Shown here: in pieces, positions 42,916 to 52,216 of the stretch
Numbering within the stretch: the stretch's first letter is position 1
Layout of the letters: every line of letters starts with the position of its first letter
Assembly: GCA_040756435.1 (NCBI GenBank)
Contig: JBFLZD010000009.1
Span: 1 to 64,000, forward strand
Direction of reading: 5' to 3'
DNA from: Spirochaetota bacterium
Lineage (GTDB): Bacteria > Spirochaetota > UBA4802 > UB4802
DNA length: 64,000 nt
Translations under genes and position numbers: made by a program
Notes under the pieces: model-generated
Seen by the model: the letters and a program-made list of their open reading frames with translations, nothing else
The model's database searches: none
What the model was told of the DNA's origin: nothing

Positions 42916-45039
42916 ATGAACAATTTGCAGTTTTTAAAAACTGAAGTTATCAATGATGTGCTGGTGGTAAGCATTAATTGCCCCGGCAAGGTAAATAAAG
43001 TTTCCAGTGATCTTTTAAGTGAAATAGAAACAATAATTAACCAGACTCAAGGGAAACACTATAAAGGGATGGTAATACTCAGTGAAAAGCCGGACAACTT
43101 TGTTGTTGGTGCCGATATTGATGAATTAAAAGCAATGAAAACCGACGAAGAGATTAAACAATATATTTCTAAAGCAAATGATATTCTGTTTAAGTTAGAA
43201 AAACTTCCATTTCCTACTGTATCAATGATTAATGGCAACTGCCTGGGTGGTGGTGTGGAGCTTACGCTTGTCACTGATTACCGCATTGGTACTGATTCCC
43301 CTGAGACGGTGATGGGTTTGCCTGAAATTAAGTTAGGCCTTATTCCTGCAGCAGGTGGTACGCAGCGCCTTCCCCGCCTTATTGGCATACAAAATGCACT
43401 GCCACTCATTTTGCAGGGGGGTAATGTGCGGCCACGGCGGGCAAAGCGCCTGGGGCTTATTGATGAGATAGTTATACCATATGGTTTAAAAGAGATAGGA
43501 GTTAAAAAGGTATTACAGTTAAAAGGCAAGCGTAAAATAAAAAGAAAAAGGAAATTTATTGAATGGTTGCTTGAATCAAATCCGTTAGGCCGAAAGATTA
43601 TATTTTCACAAGCGCGAAAGATGGTGATGAAGCAGACGCGGGGATTATATCCTGCAGCGCTTGCAGCTATAGATTCGGTTGAGTATGGCTACAAAACCAA
43701 TGTTACCAAAGGTATAGCAAAAGATATAGAGCGTTTTGTGACTTTGGTGAAAAGTTATCAATCAAAATCACTGATGAATCTTTTCTTTGCAATGACCGAT
43801 CTCAAGAAAAATCCTCTGGAGAAAAAAGCAAAGAATATTTCAAAATTAGCAGTGATAGGCACCGGCCTCATGGGTACAGGAATTGCTCAGGTCTCACTGC
43901 CGTTATGTGACACAGTGCTTGTCAAGGACACCGCACTTGATGCAGTTTCGCGGAGTATGGCGCAGATACGGAAGAGTTTAGAAAAACGAGCTCGCTCTGG
44001 AGCCATACGGGACTTTGATAAAGAAATATTGTGGGGCAAAATAGTGCCATGTGATGATTATGTGAATTTTAAGAATACCGACCTTGTCATTGAGGCAATA
44101 TTTGAAGACCTGCAACTGAAACAGAACCTGGTAAAAGAGGTTGAATCAGTTACCAGTGAAAAAACAATTTTTGCATCAAATACATCAGCTATTCCTATTA
44201 GCCTTATTGCTAAAGCTTCAAAGCGGCCACAGAACATGATAGGCATGCATTATTTTTCGCCGGTTCCTGCAATGCCGCTTTTGGAAATCATTAAAACACC
44301 AAAGACAGCTGACTGGGTTGTGGCGACAGCTCTAAAATTTGGCATTGAGCAGGGGAAAACATGCATAGTGGTCAGAGATGGTCCTGGATTTTACACAACC
44401 AGGATACTTGCACCATATCTTAATGAAGCGGTGTTCCTGATTGAAGAAGGTGTCCCAATGAACGATATTGACCGTGCACTGCTACAGTTTGGCTATCCAA
44501 TTGGCCCTGTTGCACTCATTGATGAGGTTGGTATTGATGTTGGTGCACATGTAGCAATTGAGCTGGGGCAGGAATTCAAGGCACGGGGTGCTGCACCGTC
44601 CAATGTATTGCCACTTTTATTCAGTAAGGGATTTAAAGGCAAAAAGAATAAGAAAGGGTTTTACGACTATAGCAAACCCAAAAAGAAAGGTATGCGTTTG
44701 CCTAACGAAGAAATCTACAAGGTTATAGGGAAGGTAACATGGCAGCATTTACCTGTGCAAGAAATTCAGGAGCGTGTAAGCCTCATGATGATTAATGAGG
44801 CAGCTTTATGTCTACAAGAGGGTATTATATCATCACCACGTGACGGTGATGTTGGTTCCATTTTAGGATTGGGTTTCCCGCCATTCAGAGGAGGGGTGTT
44901 CCGTCATATAGACCGGGAAGGTGTCAAGTCCATTGTTGATACCATGATGAAATATTATGATAAAGGAATGAAACGTTTTAGCCCGGCGCAGATACTTGTA
45001 GATATGGCAAAGAGTGGCAAACGCTTTTATAAAGATTAA
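42916..45039 (+). CDS. FadB/FadJ-like enoyl-CoA hydratase / 3-hydroxyacyl-CoA dehydrogenase
   Basis: The ATG at 42916 follows AAAGGAGG and gives 707 residues. The N-terminal crotonase domain has GNCLGGGVELTLVTDYRIG and GLPEIKLGLIPAAGGTQRLP with both catalytic Glu. The dehydrogenase domain starts at about 312 with AVIGTGLMGTGIAQVS (NAD site), has MHYFSPVPAMPLLEI with the catalytic His, and a second HAD-C domain. It carries out the two middle steps of beta-oxidation and pairs with the upstream thiolase. The linker is Lys/Arg-rich (about 190-230). Confidence 0.95.
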   Translation: MNNLQFLKTEVINDVLVVSINCPGKVNKVSSDLLSEIETIINQTQGKHYKGMVILSEKPDNFVVGADIDELKAMKTDEEIKQYISKANDILFKLEKLPFPTVSMINGNCLGGGVELTLVTDYRIGTDSPETVMGLPEIKLGLIPAAGGTQRLPRLIGIQNALPLILQGGNVRPRRAKRLGLIDEIVIPYGLKEIGVKKVLQLKGKRKIKRKRKFIEWLLESNPLGRKIIFSQARKMVMKQTRGLYPAALAAIDSVEYGYKTNVTKGIAKDIERFVTLVKSYQSKSLMNLFFAMTDLKKNPLEKKAKNISKLAVIGTGLMGTGIAQVSLPLCDTVLVKDTALDAVSRSMAQIRKSLEKRARSGAIRDFDKEILWGKIVPCDDYVNFKNTDLVIEAIFEDLQLKQNLVKEVESVTSEKTIFASNTSAIPISLIAKASKRPQNMIGMHYFSPVPAMPLLEIIKTPKTADWVVATALKFGIEQGKTCIVVRDGPGFYTTRILAPYLNEAVFLIEEGVPMNDIDRALLQFGYPIGPVALIDEVGIDVGAHVAIELGQEFKARGAAPSNVLPLLFSKGFKGKKNKKGFYDYSKPKKKGMRLPNEEIYKVIGKVTWQHLPVQEIQERVSLMMINEAALCLQEGIISSPRDGDVGSILGLGFPPFRGGVFRHIDREGVKSIVDTMMKYYDKGMKRFSPAQILVDMAKSGKRFYKD

Positions 45040-45060
45040 TTTAAGAGATGGGGGTTGGCT

Positions 45061-46851
45061 ATGTATCCCGGACTAATGCAGGTATTTGCAGATCATGTGT
45101 CACAACAGCCTGAGATGGTAGTTTTCAGATATAAAGAACATGGAAAGTTTATTCCTATGAGCTATCGCCAGGCTTACGAAAAAGTTGAGGCGATAGCTTC
45201 TTGGCTTAAAGCTAAAGGTATTGGCAAAGGTGACAGGGTTGCAATATTATCAGAAAATTCAGTGTATTGGGCTCTAGTTGATTTAGCCATTATATCATTA
45301 GGTGCTATTTCAGTTGCTATCTATCCTACACTGACACCGCGCGATGTCCATTATATCATTCAGAATTCAGGCAGTTCCATTGTCTTTGTCCAGGATCTGA
45401 TGCAGTTGGAGAAGGTTCTCAGTTATCAAAATATTGATGACATTACCTCAATAGTTGTAATGAATAATCAGTACAAAGGAGATAGCAATGTTGTAAATCT
45501 GCAAGATGTCATCCATTATACTGAAACAAAAATAAACATTTATGATACTGTACAGACCATTACTTCAGAGGATCCTATCTGTATTATCTACACCAGTGGC
45601 ACCACCGGACCACCGAAAGGGGTGGTGCTTACACATGGAAACATAGCTTATGTTATCAATACTATTGCCGGCATGATTGGAGATGTGAGCGTTATTACGG
45701 AAAGTTTAAGTTTTCTGCCGCTGTCGCATGCACTGGAGCGTATTGCAGGATTGTTCTTTGGTGTGTATTTAGGAAAAACGGTGGCGTTTGCGGAATCACT
45801 CAATACTATACTAGTTGACATGCAGGAAGTCAAGCCCACTCATGCTATTGCAGTCCCGCGTGTATTTGAAAAAATATTTGAGCGTGTGGTTCAGATGGCT
45901 GAAAAAAGCCCCGTAAAAAGGAAGATATTCTGGTGGAGCGTTAAGGTTGGCAGAGAATGGAGTGAAATTGTATCTAATAAACAAAAGCTGACGATACTTT
46001 TGAAAGTAAAGTATGCTATTGCCAATCACCTTATTTTTAAAAAGATAACCAGAGCAACCGGTGGCAGACTGAAATATTTTGTTTCTGGTGGGGCGCCGCT
46101 TTCAAAACAGATAGCCGAATTTTTCCATGCTGCAAATATTCTGGTACTGGAAGGATGGGGCGCTACGGAAGTATCAGCACCTGCAACATGGAACAGCCCA
46201 CATGCATTTAAATTTGGATCAGTAGGCAAGCCACTACCTGGTGTTGAAGTGGTGGTGGCTGATGATGGGGAACTGCTGGTCCGCGGTCCCATTGTTTTTA
46301 AAGAATACTGGGGCAGACCTGAAGCTACTGCTGAAGCTAAAGACAGTGAAGGTTGGTATCATACCGGCGATATTGGATTTATTGATAAGGATGGATGGGT
46401 ATACATCACAGATAGGAAAAAAGAACTCATTATAAACGCTGCTGGAAAAAATATTTCACCGCTTAATATTGAAAGTGTTATAAAGCAGTCACCGTATATT
46501 TCCAATGTGATGGTATATGGCGATAGAAGGAAATATATAACGGCACTGGTTAACATTGACAGGGACAATGTATTGCAGTATTGCAGGGAAAAAGGTCTTG
46601 ATGTCAATGAAAAGACCGATTTACATACCCTGCCACTTGTCAATGAGCTTATTGGAAAGGAAATAGAGCGCTTGAATAAGGATTTAGCGCGCTTTGAGCA
46701 GGTGAAAAAGTTTACCATCATTCCTGAAGATTTTTCAGTTGAGAATGATATGCTGACCCCAACGCTGAAATTAAAGCGGAAAAACATAATATCACGGTAT
46801 AAGGATGCCATAGATGCCATGTATGAGGGAGAATTATTGCTGGTTGAATAA
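45061..46851 (+). CDS. long-chain acyl-CoA synthetase (AMP-forming)
   Basis: The ATG at 45061, after GGGGGTTGGCT, gives 596 residues. The adenylation motifs are complete: IIYTSGTTGPPKGVVLTH, LEGWGATEVSAP, WYHTGDIGFID and the lysine region near KLKRKN. It resembles the FACS/FadD15 group with a long linker (about 250-300). It activates fatty acids and so feeds the beta-oxidation enzymes encoded next to it. Two inverted copies of a degenerate genome word (AGCTATCGCC, 45160; GGCGATAGCT, 45189) lie inside the gene. Confidence 0.94.
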   Translation: MYPGLMQVFADHVSQQPEMVVFRYKEHGKFIPMSYRQAYEKVEAIASWLKAKGIGKGDRVAILSENSVYWALVDLAIISLGAISVAIYPTLTPRDVHYIIQNSGSSIVFVQDLMQLEKVLSYQNIDDITSIVVMNNQYKGDSNVVNLQDVIHYTETKINIYDTVQTITSEDPICIIYTSGTTGPPKGVVLTHGNIAYVINTIAGMIGDVSVITESLSFLPLSHALERIAGLFFGVYLGKTVAFAESLNTILVDMQEVKPTHAIAVPRVFEKIFERVVQMAEKSPVKRKIFWWSVKVGREWSEIVSNKQKLTILLKVKYAIANHLIFKKITRATGGRLKYFVSGGAPLSKQIAEFFHAANILVLEGWGATEVSAPATWNSPHAFKFGSVGKPLPGVEVVVADDGELLVRGPIVFKEYWGRPEATAEAKDSEGWYHTGDIGFIDKDGWVYITDRKKELIINAAGKNISPLNIESVIKQSPYISNVMVYGDRRKYITALVNIDRDNVLQYCREKGLDVNEKTDLHTLPLVNELIGKEIERLNKDLARFEQVKKFTIIPEDFSVENDMLTPTLKLKRKNIISRYKDAIDAMYEGELLLVE

Positions 46852-46891
46852 TTAAAGTAATATTGAGGTGCACATAAAGTTTACAAATCAT

Positions 46892-46908
46892 CCTGAACTT
46901 GTTTCAGG
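46892..46908. repeat. single palindromic repeat unit
   Basis: CCTGAA-N5-TTCAGG belongs to the second repeat family seen at 5.6, 6.1-6.2 and 51.0-51.9 kb. Confidence 0.6.
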
Positions 46909-46966
46909 ACCAAGTTTTAAGGTGATATAAGTAAATTCCTATTTTCTATTTTCAAAGGAGAGTACA

Positions 46967-48112
46967 ATGAAACGTTCCATACAATTTACTCAGGAACATG
47001 ATATATTCAGGCAAACAGTGCGAAAATTTTTTGAAACAGAAGTCATGCCGCATTACGACAAATGGGAAGAAGAAGGTATAGTGCCACGACAGATGTGGAA
47101 GCGATGTGGTGAGTTGGGGTTACTTCTTCCCTGGCTTGATGAAAAGTATGGTGGGCCCGGTGGAGATTTTTTGTATTCGGTGATAGTGAGTGAGGAATTA
47201 GCTTATAGTGGTGCCAGTTCATTCATGATACCGTTACATAACGACATAGTGGCACCATACATCTATTCGTTTGGCACAGAAGAACAGAAGATGAAATATC
47301 TTCCAGGGTGTGCGTCTGGTGATATAATTCTGGCAGTGGCCATGACCGAGCCTGAGGCAGGTTCAGATTTAGCAGCAATGAAAACCAGTGCAACCCTGGA
47401 TGGCGACAGCTGGGTACTCAATGGCCAGAAGACATTTATATCCAATGGCATATTAGCAGACCTTGTAGTAGTAGCAGCAAAATCGTCAAAAGAAGCACCA
47501 CCCCATCAAGCTGTAAGCCTTTTTCTTGTGGAAAACGGTTCACCTGGATTTACAAAGGGGAAAGCAATAAAAAAGATAGGCTTAAAAGCACAGGACACAG
47601 CAGAGCTATTTTTTGATAACTGTCGCATACCAAAAGAAAATCTTTTAGGCCAGGAGGGATTAGGGTTTATTTACCTTATGCAAAAATTACAGCAGGAACG
47701 ATTAGTATGTGCTTTAGCATCACAGGCAGCCATGGAAAAATGTTTAGCAATAACTATCGACTATGTAAAAGAACGCAAACTTTTTGGAAAACCATTGTCA
47801 AAATTCCAGAATACACAGTTTACTATAGCGGAAATGGCTTCGGAAATTGCTGTTGGCCGTAGTTTTATTGATGACCTGATACTGCATCACATTCAGGGTG
47901 AAGATGTTGTCAAAGAAACCTGCATGGCAAAGTACTGGATATGTGAAACAGCAAAGCGTGTTGCCGACCGTTGCTTGCAACTTTTTGGCGGTTATGGGTA
48001 CTGTACTGAATATCCTGTGTCACGATTTTATGTTGATGCACGGATTCAGACAATCTATGCAGGAACATCCGAAGTGATGAAAATGATTGTCTCAAAAATG
48101 ATGGGATTGTAA
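46967..48112 (+). CDS. acyl-CoA dehydrogenase (LCAD/IVD type)
   Basis: The 381-residue flavoenzyme has FAD- and substrate-binding AVAMTEPEAGSDLAAMKT and the C-terminal QLFGGYGYCTEYPVSRFYVD. The usual catalytic Glu at the IYxGTSE position is Ala (IYAGTSEVMK), as in long-chain and isovaleryl-CoA dehydrogenases. In that subgroup the base sits on helix G, here Glu244 in QQERLVCAL. The enzyme opens the beta-oxidation spiral, and the operon now covers all four steps plus activation. A hairpin repeat (46892-46908) separates it from the ligase gene. Confidence 0.93.
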   Translation: MKRSIQFTQEHDIFRQTVRKFFETEVMPHYDKWEEEGIVPRQMWKRCGELGLLLPWLDEKYGGPGGDFLYSVIVSEELAYSGASSFMIPLHNDIVAPYIYSFGTEEQKMKYLPGCASGDIILAVAMTEPEAGSDLAAMKTSATLDGDSWVLNGQKTFISNGILADLVVVAAKSSKEAPPHQAVSLFLVENGSPGFTKGKAIKKIGLKAQDTAELFFDNCRIPKENLLGQEGLGFIYLMQKLQQERLVCALASQAAMEKCLAITIDYVKERKLFGKPLSKFQNTQFTIAEMASEIAVGRSFIDDLILHHIQGEDVVKETCMAKYWICETAKRVADRCLQLFGGYGYCTEYPVSRFYVDARIQTIYAGTSEVMKMIVSKMMGL

Positions 48113-48207
48113 TTTAGTAGTTGACATTCGTGATAAATTGTAGTGTAATCCTTGCGTTTTTCACAATATGTTCACAATTTTAAAATTGTTGAATTATGGA
48201 GGCCGTT

Positions 48208-48954
48208 ATGAATCCAGTGATACGCAAGGGTTACACGTATATGGCGTGGCTTTTCATTGGTGTTGATACCGCTTTTTGGGGAACTATCTCCCTTTTTTCC
48301 TGGTTTGTAAGCCCAAAGGGTAACCTGGCGCACTTCTGCATGCAGAACTGGTCAAAAAATATACTCTGGTTTTGCGGCATTCGCTATCAGGTTGAAGGTC
48401 TTGAAAATATTTCTAAAGATAAAGTTCAGATATTTGCATCAAACCATCAGAGCTTTTTTGATGTATGGTTGCTCAGTGCTATTATACCAGTAAAGTTTGG
48501 CTGGACAGCAAAAAAGGAGCTTTTCAAGATCCCATTTATGGGATGGCACATGACGTTAAGTGGCTACATCCCTATTGACAGAAAAAACAGGGAGCGGGCA
48601 ATTGAAAGCATGAAATTGGCTGCCATTAAAATACGGAAAGGTAATCGCATCATGATATTTCCTGAAGGTACACGCAGCCGCACAGGAGTATTACAGCCGT
48701 TTAAAAAAGGCTTGTTTTATTTATGCATTGAAACAGGAGTGCCGATAGTTCCTATTTATATACACGGTACCTATCAGCGGCTTAAACCTGAGTCAGGTGA
48801 TATTAATCCCGGGAAGGTATATGTGCTTGTTGGCAAAGAGATGCCAACCAGTGATTATACCGTTGATACCATTGAGCAGGCAATGGAAGATTTACGCCAG
48901 AGAATTTTGGCTTTACAAAATGAGTGCTTGCAGCGATATGGTGAAGCGGTATAG
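48208..48954 (+). CDS. lysophospholipid acyltransferase (PlsC family)
   Basis: The ATG at 48208 follows GGAGG by 5 bp and gives 248 residues. The PlsC motifs are present: NHQSFFD (HX4D catalytic pair), FPEGTRSR, and VPIVPIYI. A membrane segment lies at about 5-30. The enzyme transfers acyl chains to lysophosphatidate; similar family members serve other acceptors. It follows the beta-oxidation genes, linking acyl-CoA metabolism to lipid synthesis. Confidence 0.93.
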   Translation: MNPVIRKGYTYMAWLFIGVDTAFWGTISLFSWFVSPKGNLAHFCMQNWSKNILWFCGIRYQVEGLENISKDKVQIFASNHQSFFDVWLLSAIIPVKFGWTAKKELFKIPFMGWHMTLSGYIPIDRKNRERAIESMKLAAIKIRKGNRIMIFPEGTRSRTGVLQPFKKGLFYLCIETGVPIVPIYIHGTYQRLKPESGDINPGKVYVLVGKEMPTSDYTVDTIEQAMEDLRQRILALQNECLQRYGEAV

Positions 48955-48986
48955 GTGTATATTCTATTTTTCAGGAGATGCAGTGT

Positions 48987-50273
48987 ATGGAAGATCTTAA
49001 AAAAGCATATCGTACCATCATGGATGACCATTTCCCTGATACCATGAGCATTACCTTTGGCAATCAAACACTTGTATATAGAAAGCGAACATGGAAGATT
49101 AATGATGAAGGGCAGCTCATTGAAAAGGGTTTACGCTACGGCGAAAATCCCGGGCAGGAAGCGGCATTATATGAGCTTGTCAATGGTAATCTTGTATTGG
49201 GCGATTGTGCGTTCATTACACCGGGGCATTCGCTGGTAAGCGGCATTGATGAATCAATGATGCTTCAGTTTGGAAAGCATCCTGGCAAGATTAATTTTAC
49301 TGATATTGACAATGCACTCAATATATTAAAATACCTGATGAAAAAACCTGCAGCAGTTATTGTAAAACATAACAATCCCTGTGGCGTTGCGTATGGCTTA
49401 ACAATTGCAGATGCATACAACAGGGCAAACAGGGCTGACCGCATAGCAGCATTTGGCGGCTGTGTTGCATTTAACAGAGCTGTCGACAAAGAGACTGCAC
49501 AGCTTATTTCAGCTAATTATTTGGAAGTACTGGTTGCTCCTGATTTTGAGCCAGGGGTTATGGATATCCTTTCAAAGAAAAAAGACCTGCGTATAGTGCA
49601 GATAAAACGAATAGACAGACTGGAAGAATATAAAACCATGCGGTTTGTTGATTTCAAGTCGCTCATTGATGGCGGAATTATTGTGCAGCAATCGCCCATA
49701 AATATTGTTAATAAAAAGGAAGACTTGAAGCCTGCACAGGCGGAATATAAGGGTCAGCTGTACAAAATTGACAGGCTACCAACTGAAAAAGAATATGAAG
49801 ATTTATTGTTTGGCTGGTTTGTGGAACAGGGTGTTACTTCTAATTCGGTATTATATGTCAAAGATGGTGTTACTGTAGGGATTGGTACTGGTGAACAGGA
49901 CAGGGTAGGTGTTGCTGAAATTGCTGTTCAAAAGGCGTATACTAAATATGCTGATATACTCTGTTTTGATAAATATGGTATTTCATACTATCAGTTAGCA
50001 CTTGAAGTTGAAAAAGGAATACGTAAAGAAGCTGATAAAATTGAGATAGATGAAGCAACAAAAGTAGCAAAAGGCGGGCTTATTGGTGCAAGTATGGTTT
50101 CGGATGCATTCTTTCCCTTCAGAGATGGTGTTGATGTGGGTATAAAACAGGGGATTACTGCAATTGTACAGCCTGGTGGCTCAATACGTGATTGGGAAAG
50201 CATTATGGCCTGTAATGAAGCAAATCCAAAAGTTGCAATGGTATTTACAGGGCAGAGAGCGTTTAAGCATTAA
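48987..50273 (+). CDS. stand-alone AICAR transformylase (PurH C-terminal domain)
   Basis: The ATG at 48987 follows AGGAG with 9-bp spacing and gives 428 residues. All AICARFT motifs are present: LRYGENPGQEAALYE, KHNNPCGVAYG, AAFGGCVAFNRAVD, SDAFFPFRDGVD, QPGGSIRDWE and FTGQRAFKH. It uses 10-formyl-THF to make FAICAR from AICAR. The N-terminal MGS/IMP cyclohydrolase domain of normal PurH (about 200 residues) is absent, and no separate cyclohydrolase gene is visible in the window. The ring-closing step must be encoded elsewhere. Confidence 0.94.
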   Translation: MEDLKKAYRTIMDDHFPDTMSITFGNQTLVYRKRTWKINDEGQLIEKGLRYGENPGQEAALYELVNGNLVLGDCAFITPGHSLVSGIDESMMLQFGKHPGKINFTDIDNALNILKYLMKKPAAVIVKHNNPCGVAYGLTIADAYNRANRADRIAAFGGCVAFNRAVDKETAQLISANYLEVLVAPDFEPGVMDILSKKKDLRIVQIKRIDRLEEYKTMRFVDFKSLIDGGIIVQQSPINIVNKKEDLKPAQAEYKGQLYKIDRLPTEKEYEDLLFGWFVEQGVTSNSVLYVKDGVTVGIGTGEQDRVGVAEIAVQKAYTKYADILCFDKYGISYYQLALEVEKGIRKEADKIEIDEATKVAKGGLIGASMVSDAFFPFRDGVDVGIKQGITAIVQPGGSIRDWESIMACNEANPKVAMVFTGQRAFKH

Positions 50274-50281
50274 CATAAAAA

Positions 50282-50310
50282 AGCAAAAGCGCATTATCTG
50301 CGCTTTTGCT
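50282..50310. terminator. bidirectional hairpin terminator
   Basis: Perfect 12-bp arms AGCAAAAGCGCA/TGCGCTTTTGCT with a 5-base loop lie between the convergent AICARFT and 190-residue genes. The hairpin overlaps the last five codons and stop of the latter. Confidence 0.8.
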
Positions 50311-50866
50311 CATATTCCTTCATATATTCTTCTATTAAACTGCCGGTTTTGTGCTGTTCTTCTTTCACAGGTTTCATGCGGCGAGCAGCAAAATCAGCTA
50401 TAGCTTTTACTGGTTTTTTAAACAGGTCAATGATAAATTCAACAAAATCGCGCAGTGCTGAAAGCATAGTTTTAATAATTGAAGTCTTGGTGCCTTTAGG
50501 GGCTGTTCGCATGGGGGTAATGCTGGTAGCAATTTCTGCCACATTTTTTACGCCATACATAGCAGGAATGGGGTTGTAGCTATCCTTAATATACGCTTTT
50601 TGTGGCTTAAAAGGTACGCGTTTGGGTAGGCGGCTTGTCAAAACTATGTTTGTTCCTGATTCGGTTGTTTTGTCAATGATGAAAAGAAAAATATAATATA
50701 TGTACAGAAACAGGTTTCCAAATATGGCAAAGAAGTGATACCAGATATCAAGAAATGCCCAGAATACATCAGCCCAGATTTTTATAAAGTCTACTATCTT
50801 ATAAAAGAAATTAAAAATATTGTCAACGGTATTTACCCAAAATTGTTTTACTACTCTATAGTTCAT
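50294..50866 (-). CDS. membrane-associated protein of unknown function
   Basis: The 190-residue protein has an aromatic-rich N-terminal half with two likely membrane segments (about 10-35 and 38-65, e.g. FAIFGNLFLYIYYIFLFII). A Pro/Lys-rich linker and two amphipathic helices (about 130-165) follow. The family is not recognised. Upstream lies a repeat island. It is convergent with the AICARFT gene, and the two share a terminator hairpin. Confidence 0.68.
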   Translation of the reverse strand: MNYRVVKQFWVNTVDNIFNFFYKIVDFIKIWADVFWAFLDIWYHFFAIFGNLFLYIYYIFLFIIDKTTESGTNIVLTSRLPKRVPFKPQKAYIKDSYNPIPAMYGVKNVAEIATSITPMRTAPKGTKTSIIKTMLSALRDFVEFIIDLFKKPVKAIADFAARRMKPVKEEQHKTGSLIEEYMKEYEQKRR

Positions 50867-52216
50867 AATTGTTTCCTCGTTTTAAATTAAATAATGTGAT
50901 AATAAACAATGGTTGTCGTATTGGTGCATAATCGTCAATAAAAATTTTTAAGGCTCTGACCCCTTACAATACTATCACCCCTTCGGGGTTTTATTGTGAA
51001 TAACAGATATAATCCCGAACCTTGTCTTGAATTAATTTCAGGATTGATTTAGTGCAGTAATCCTGAACGTGATCCATAATGTAATTACAATGAGTCATCC
51101 TGAACGTGATTCAGGATCTACAATGATGAGGATAAAGATTCCGGGTCAAGCCCGGAATGACACATTACTTTGTCATTTCGAAGGAACGAAGTGACTGAGA
51201 AATCTTAAAGTTGGAGGCAAAGATTTCTCGCTTCGCTCGAAATGACATAAAGGATTGCTCGGAATGATAAAAAGAGATGACCGGAATGACGTATAGGCAA
51301 CAAGTCATCCTGAAACCATGTCCTGAATTTATCTCAGGATTGATTCAGGATCTACTTATTAGGCTCTGACCCTCAAATTCCACTTTCTCTCTAATATCTC
51401 AGCGCATTCTGCGTACTCTGCGTGATGCATTACTTTATTTCACGCAGAGACCGCAGGGATGGGGAGAGTGTGGCTCTGACCCCTTACAATGATGTCACCC
51501 CTCCGGGGTTAGAGTGATGTTGTGATGGGGTTGTGAAGATAGTATGCTCTGACCCCATTACAATAATTTCACCCCTTCGGGGTTTTGTAGTGAATAACAC
51601 CGGGTCATCCTGAAACCATGTCCTGAATTTATCTCAGGATTGATTCAGGATCTACTTATTAGGCTCTGACCCTCAAATTCCACTTTCTCTCTAATATCTC
51701 AGCGCATTCTGCGTACTCTGCGTGATGCATTACTTTGTTTCACGCAGAGACCGCAGGGATGGGGAGAGTGTGGCTCTGACCCCTTACAATGATGTCACCC
51801 CTCCGGGGTTAGAGTGATGTTGTGATGGGGTTGTGAAGATAGTATGCTCTGACCCCTTACAATACTATCACCCCTTCGGGGTTTTATTGTGAATAACAGA
51901 TATAATCCTGAACCTTGTCTTGAATTCATTTCAGGATTGATTCAGGATCTACTTACAATGCTATGACCCCATTATGGCTTACGTATCATCCTATCCAATA
52001 AAGCTCTGCCCCTCAAATTCCACTTTCTCTCTAGTATCTCAGCGCATTCTGCGTACTCTGCGTGATGTATCAGTTGGTCTCACGCAGAGACCGCAGAGAT
52101 GGGGAGAGTAAGGATAAAAATAAATACTACACTTGTATTAATAAAGTCCTCCATTACATGTGTGGATAGTATTAAAATTCTTGATTATTGAATCAGGATA
52201 TTGTATACTTTTCATT
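50867..52216. repeat. composite repeat island
   Basis: No gene is seen in 1.35 kb. The island mixes several families: GGCTCTGACCCC words (50953, 51360, 51471, 51547, 51660, 51772, 51847), CACCCCTTCGGGGTTTT-type terminator-like hairpins, TCCTGAA/TTCAGGA palindromes, CACGCAGAG words and a GTCATTTCGA...TCGAAATGAC palindrome (51172-51246). Two copies of a roughly 255-bp block start at 51304 and 51604, exactly 300 bp apart, and a third partial copy runs to about 52110. The GGCTCTGACCCC word links this island to the repeats flanking the MNT/HEPN genes. Confidence 0.9.

Noticed and set aside
45160-45198. Rho-independent terminator from the inverted word pair
   Set aside because: It is near the 5' end of a coding gene, with a 19-bp loop and no T-tract.
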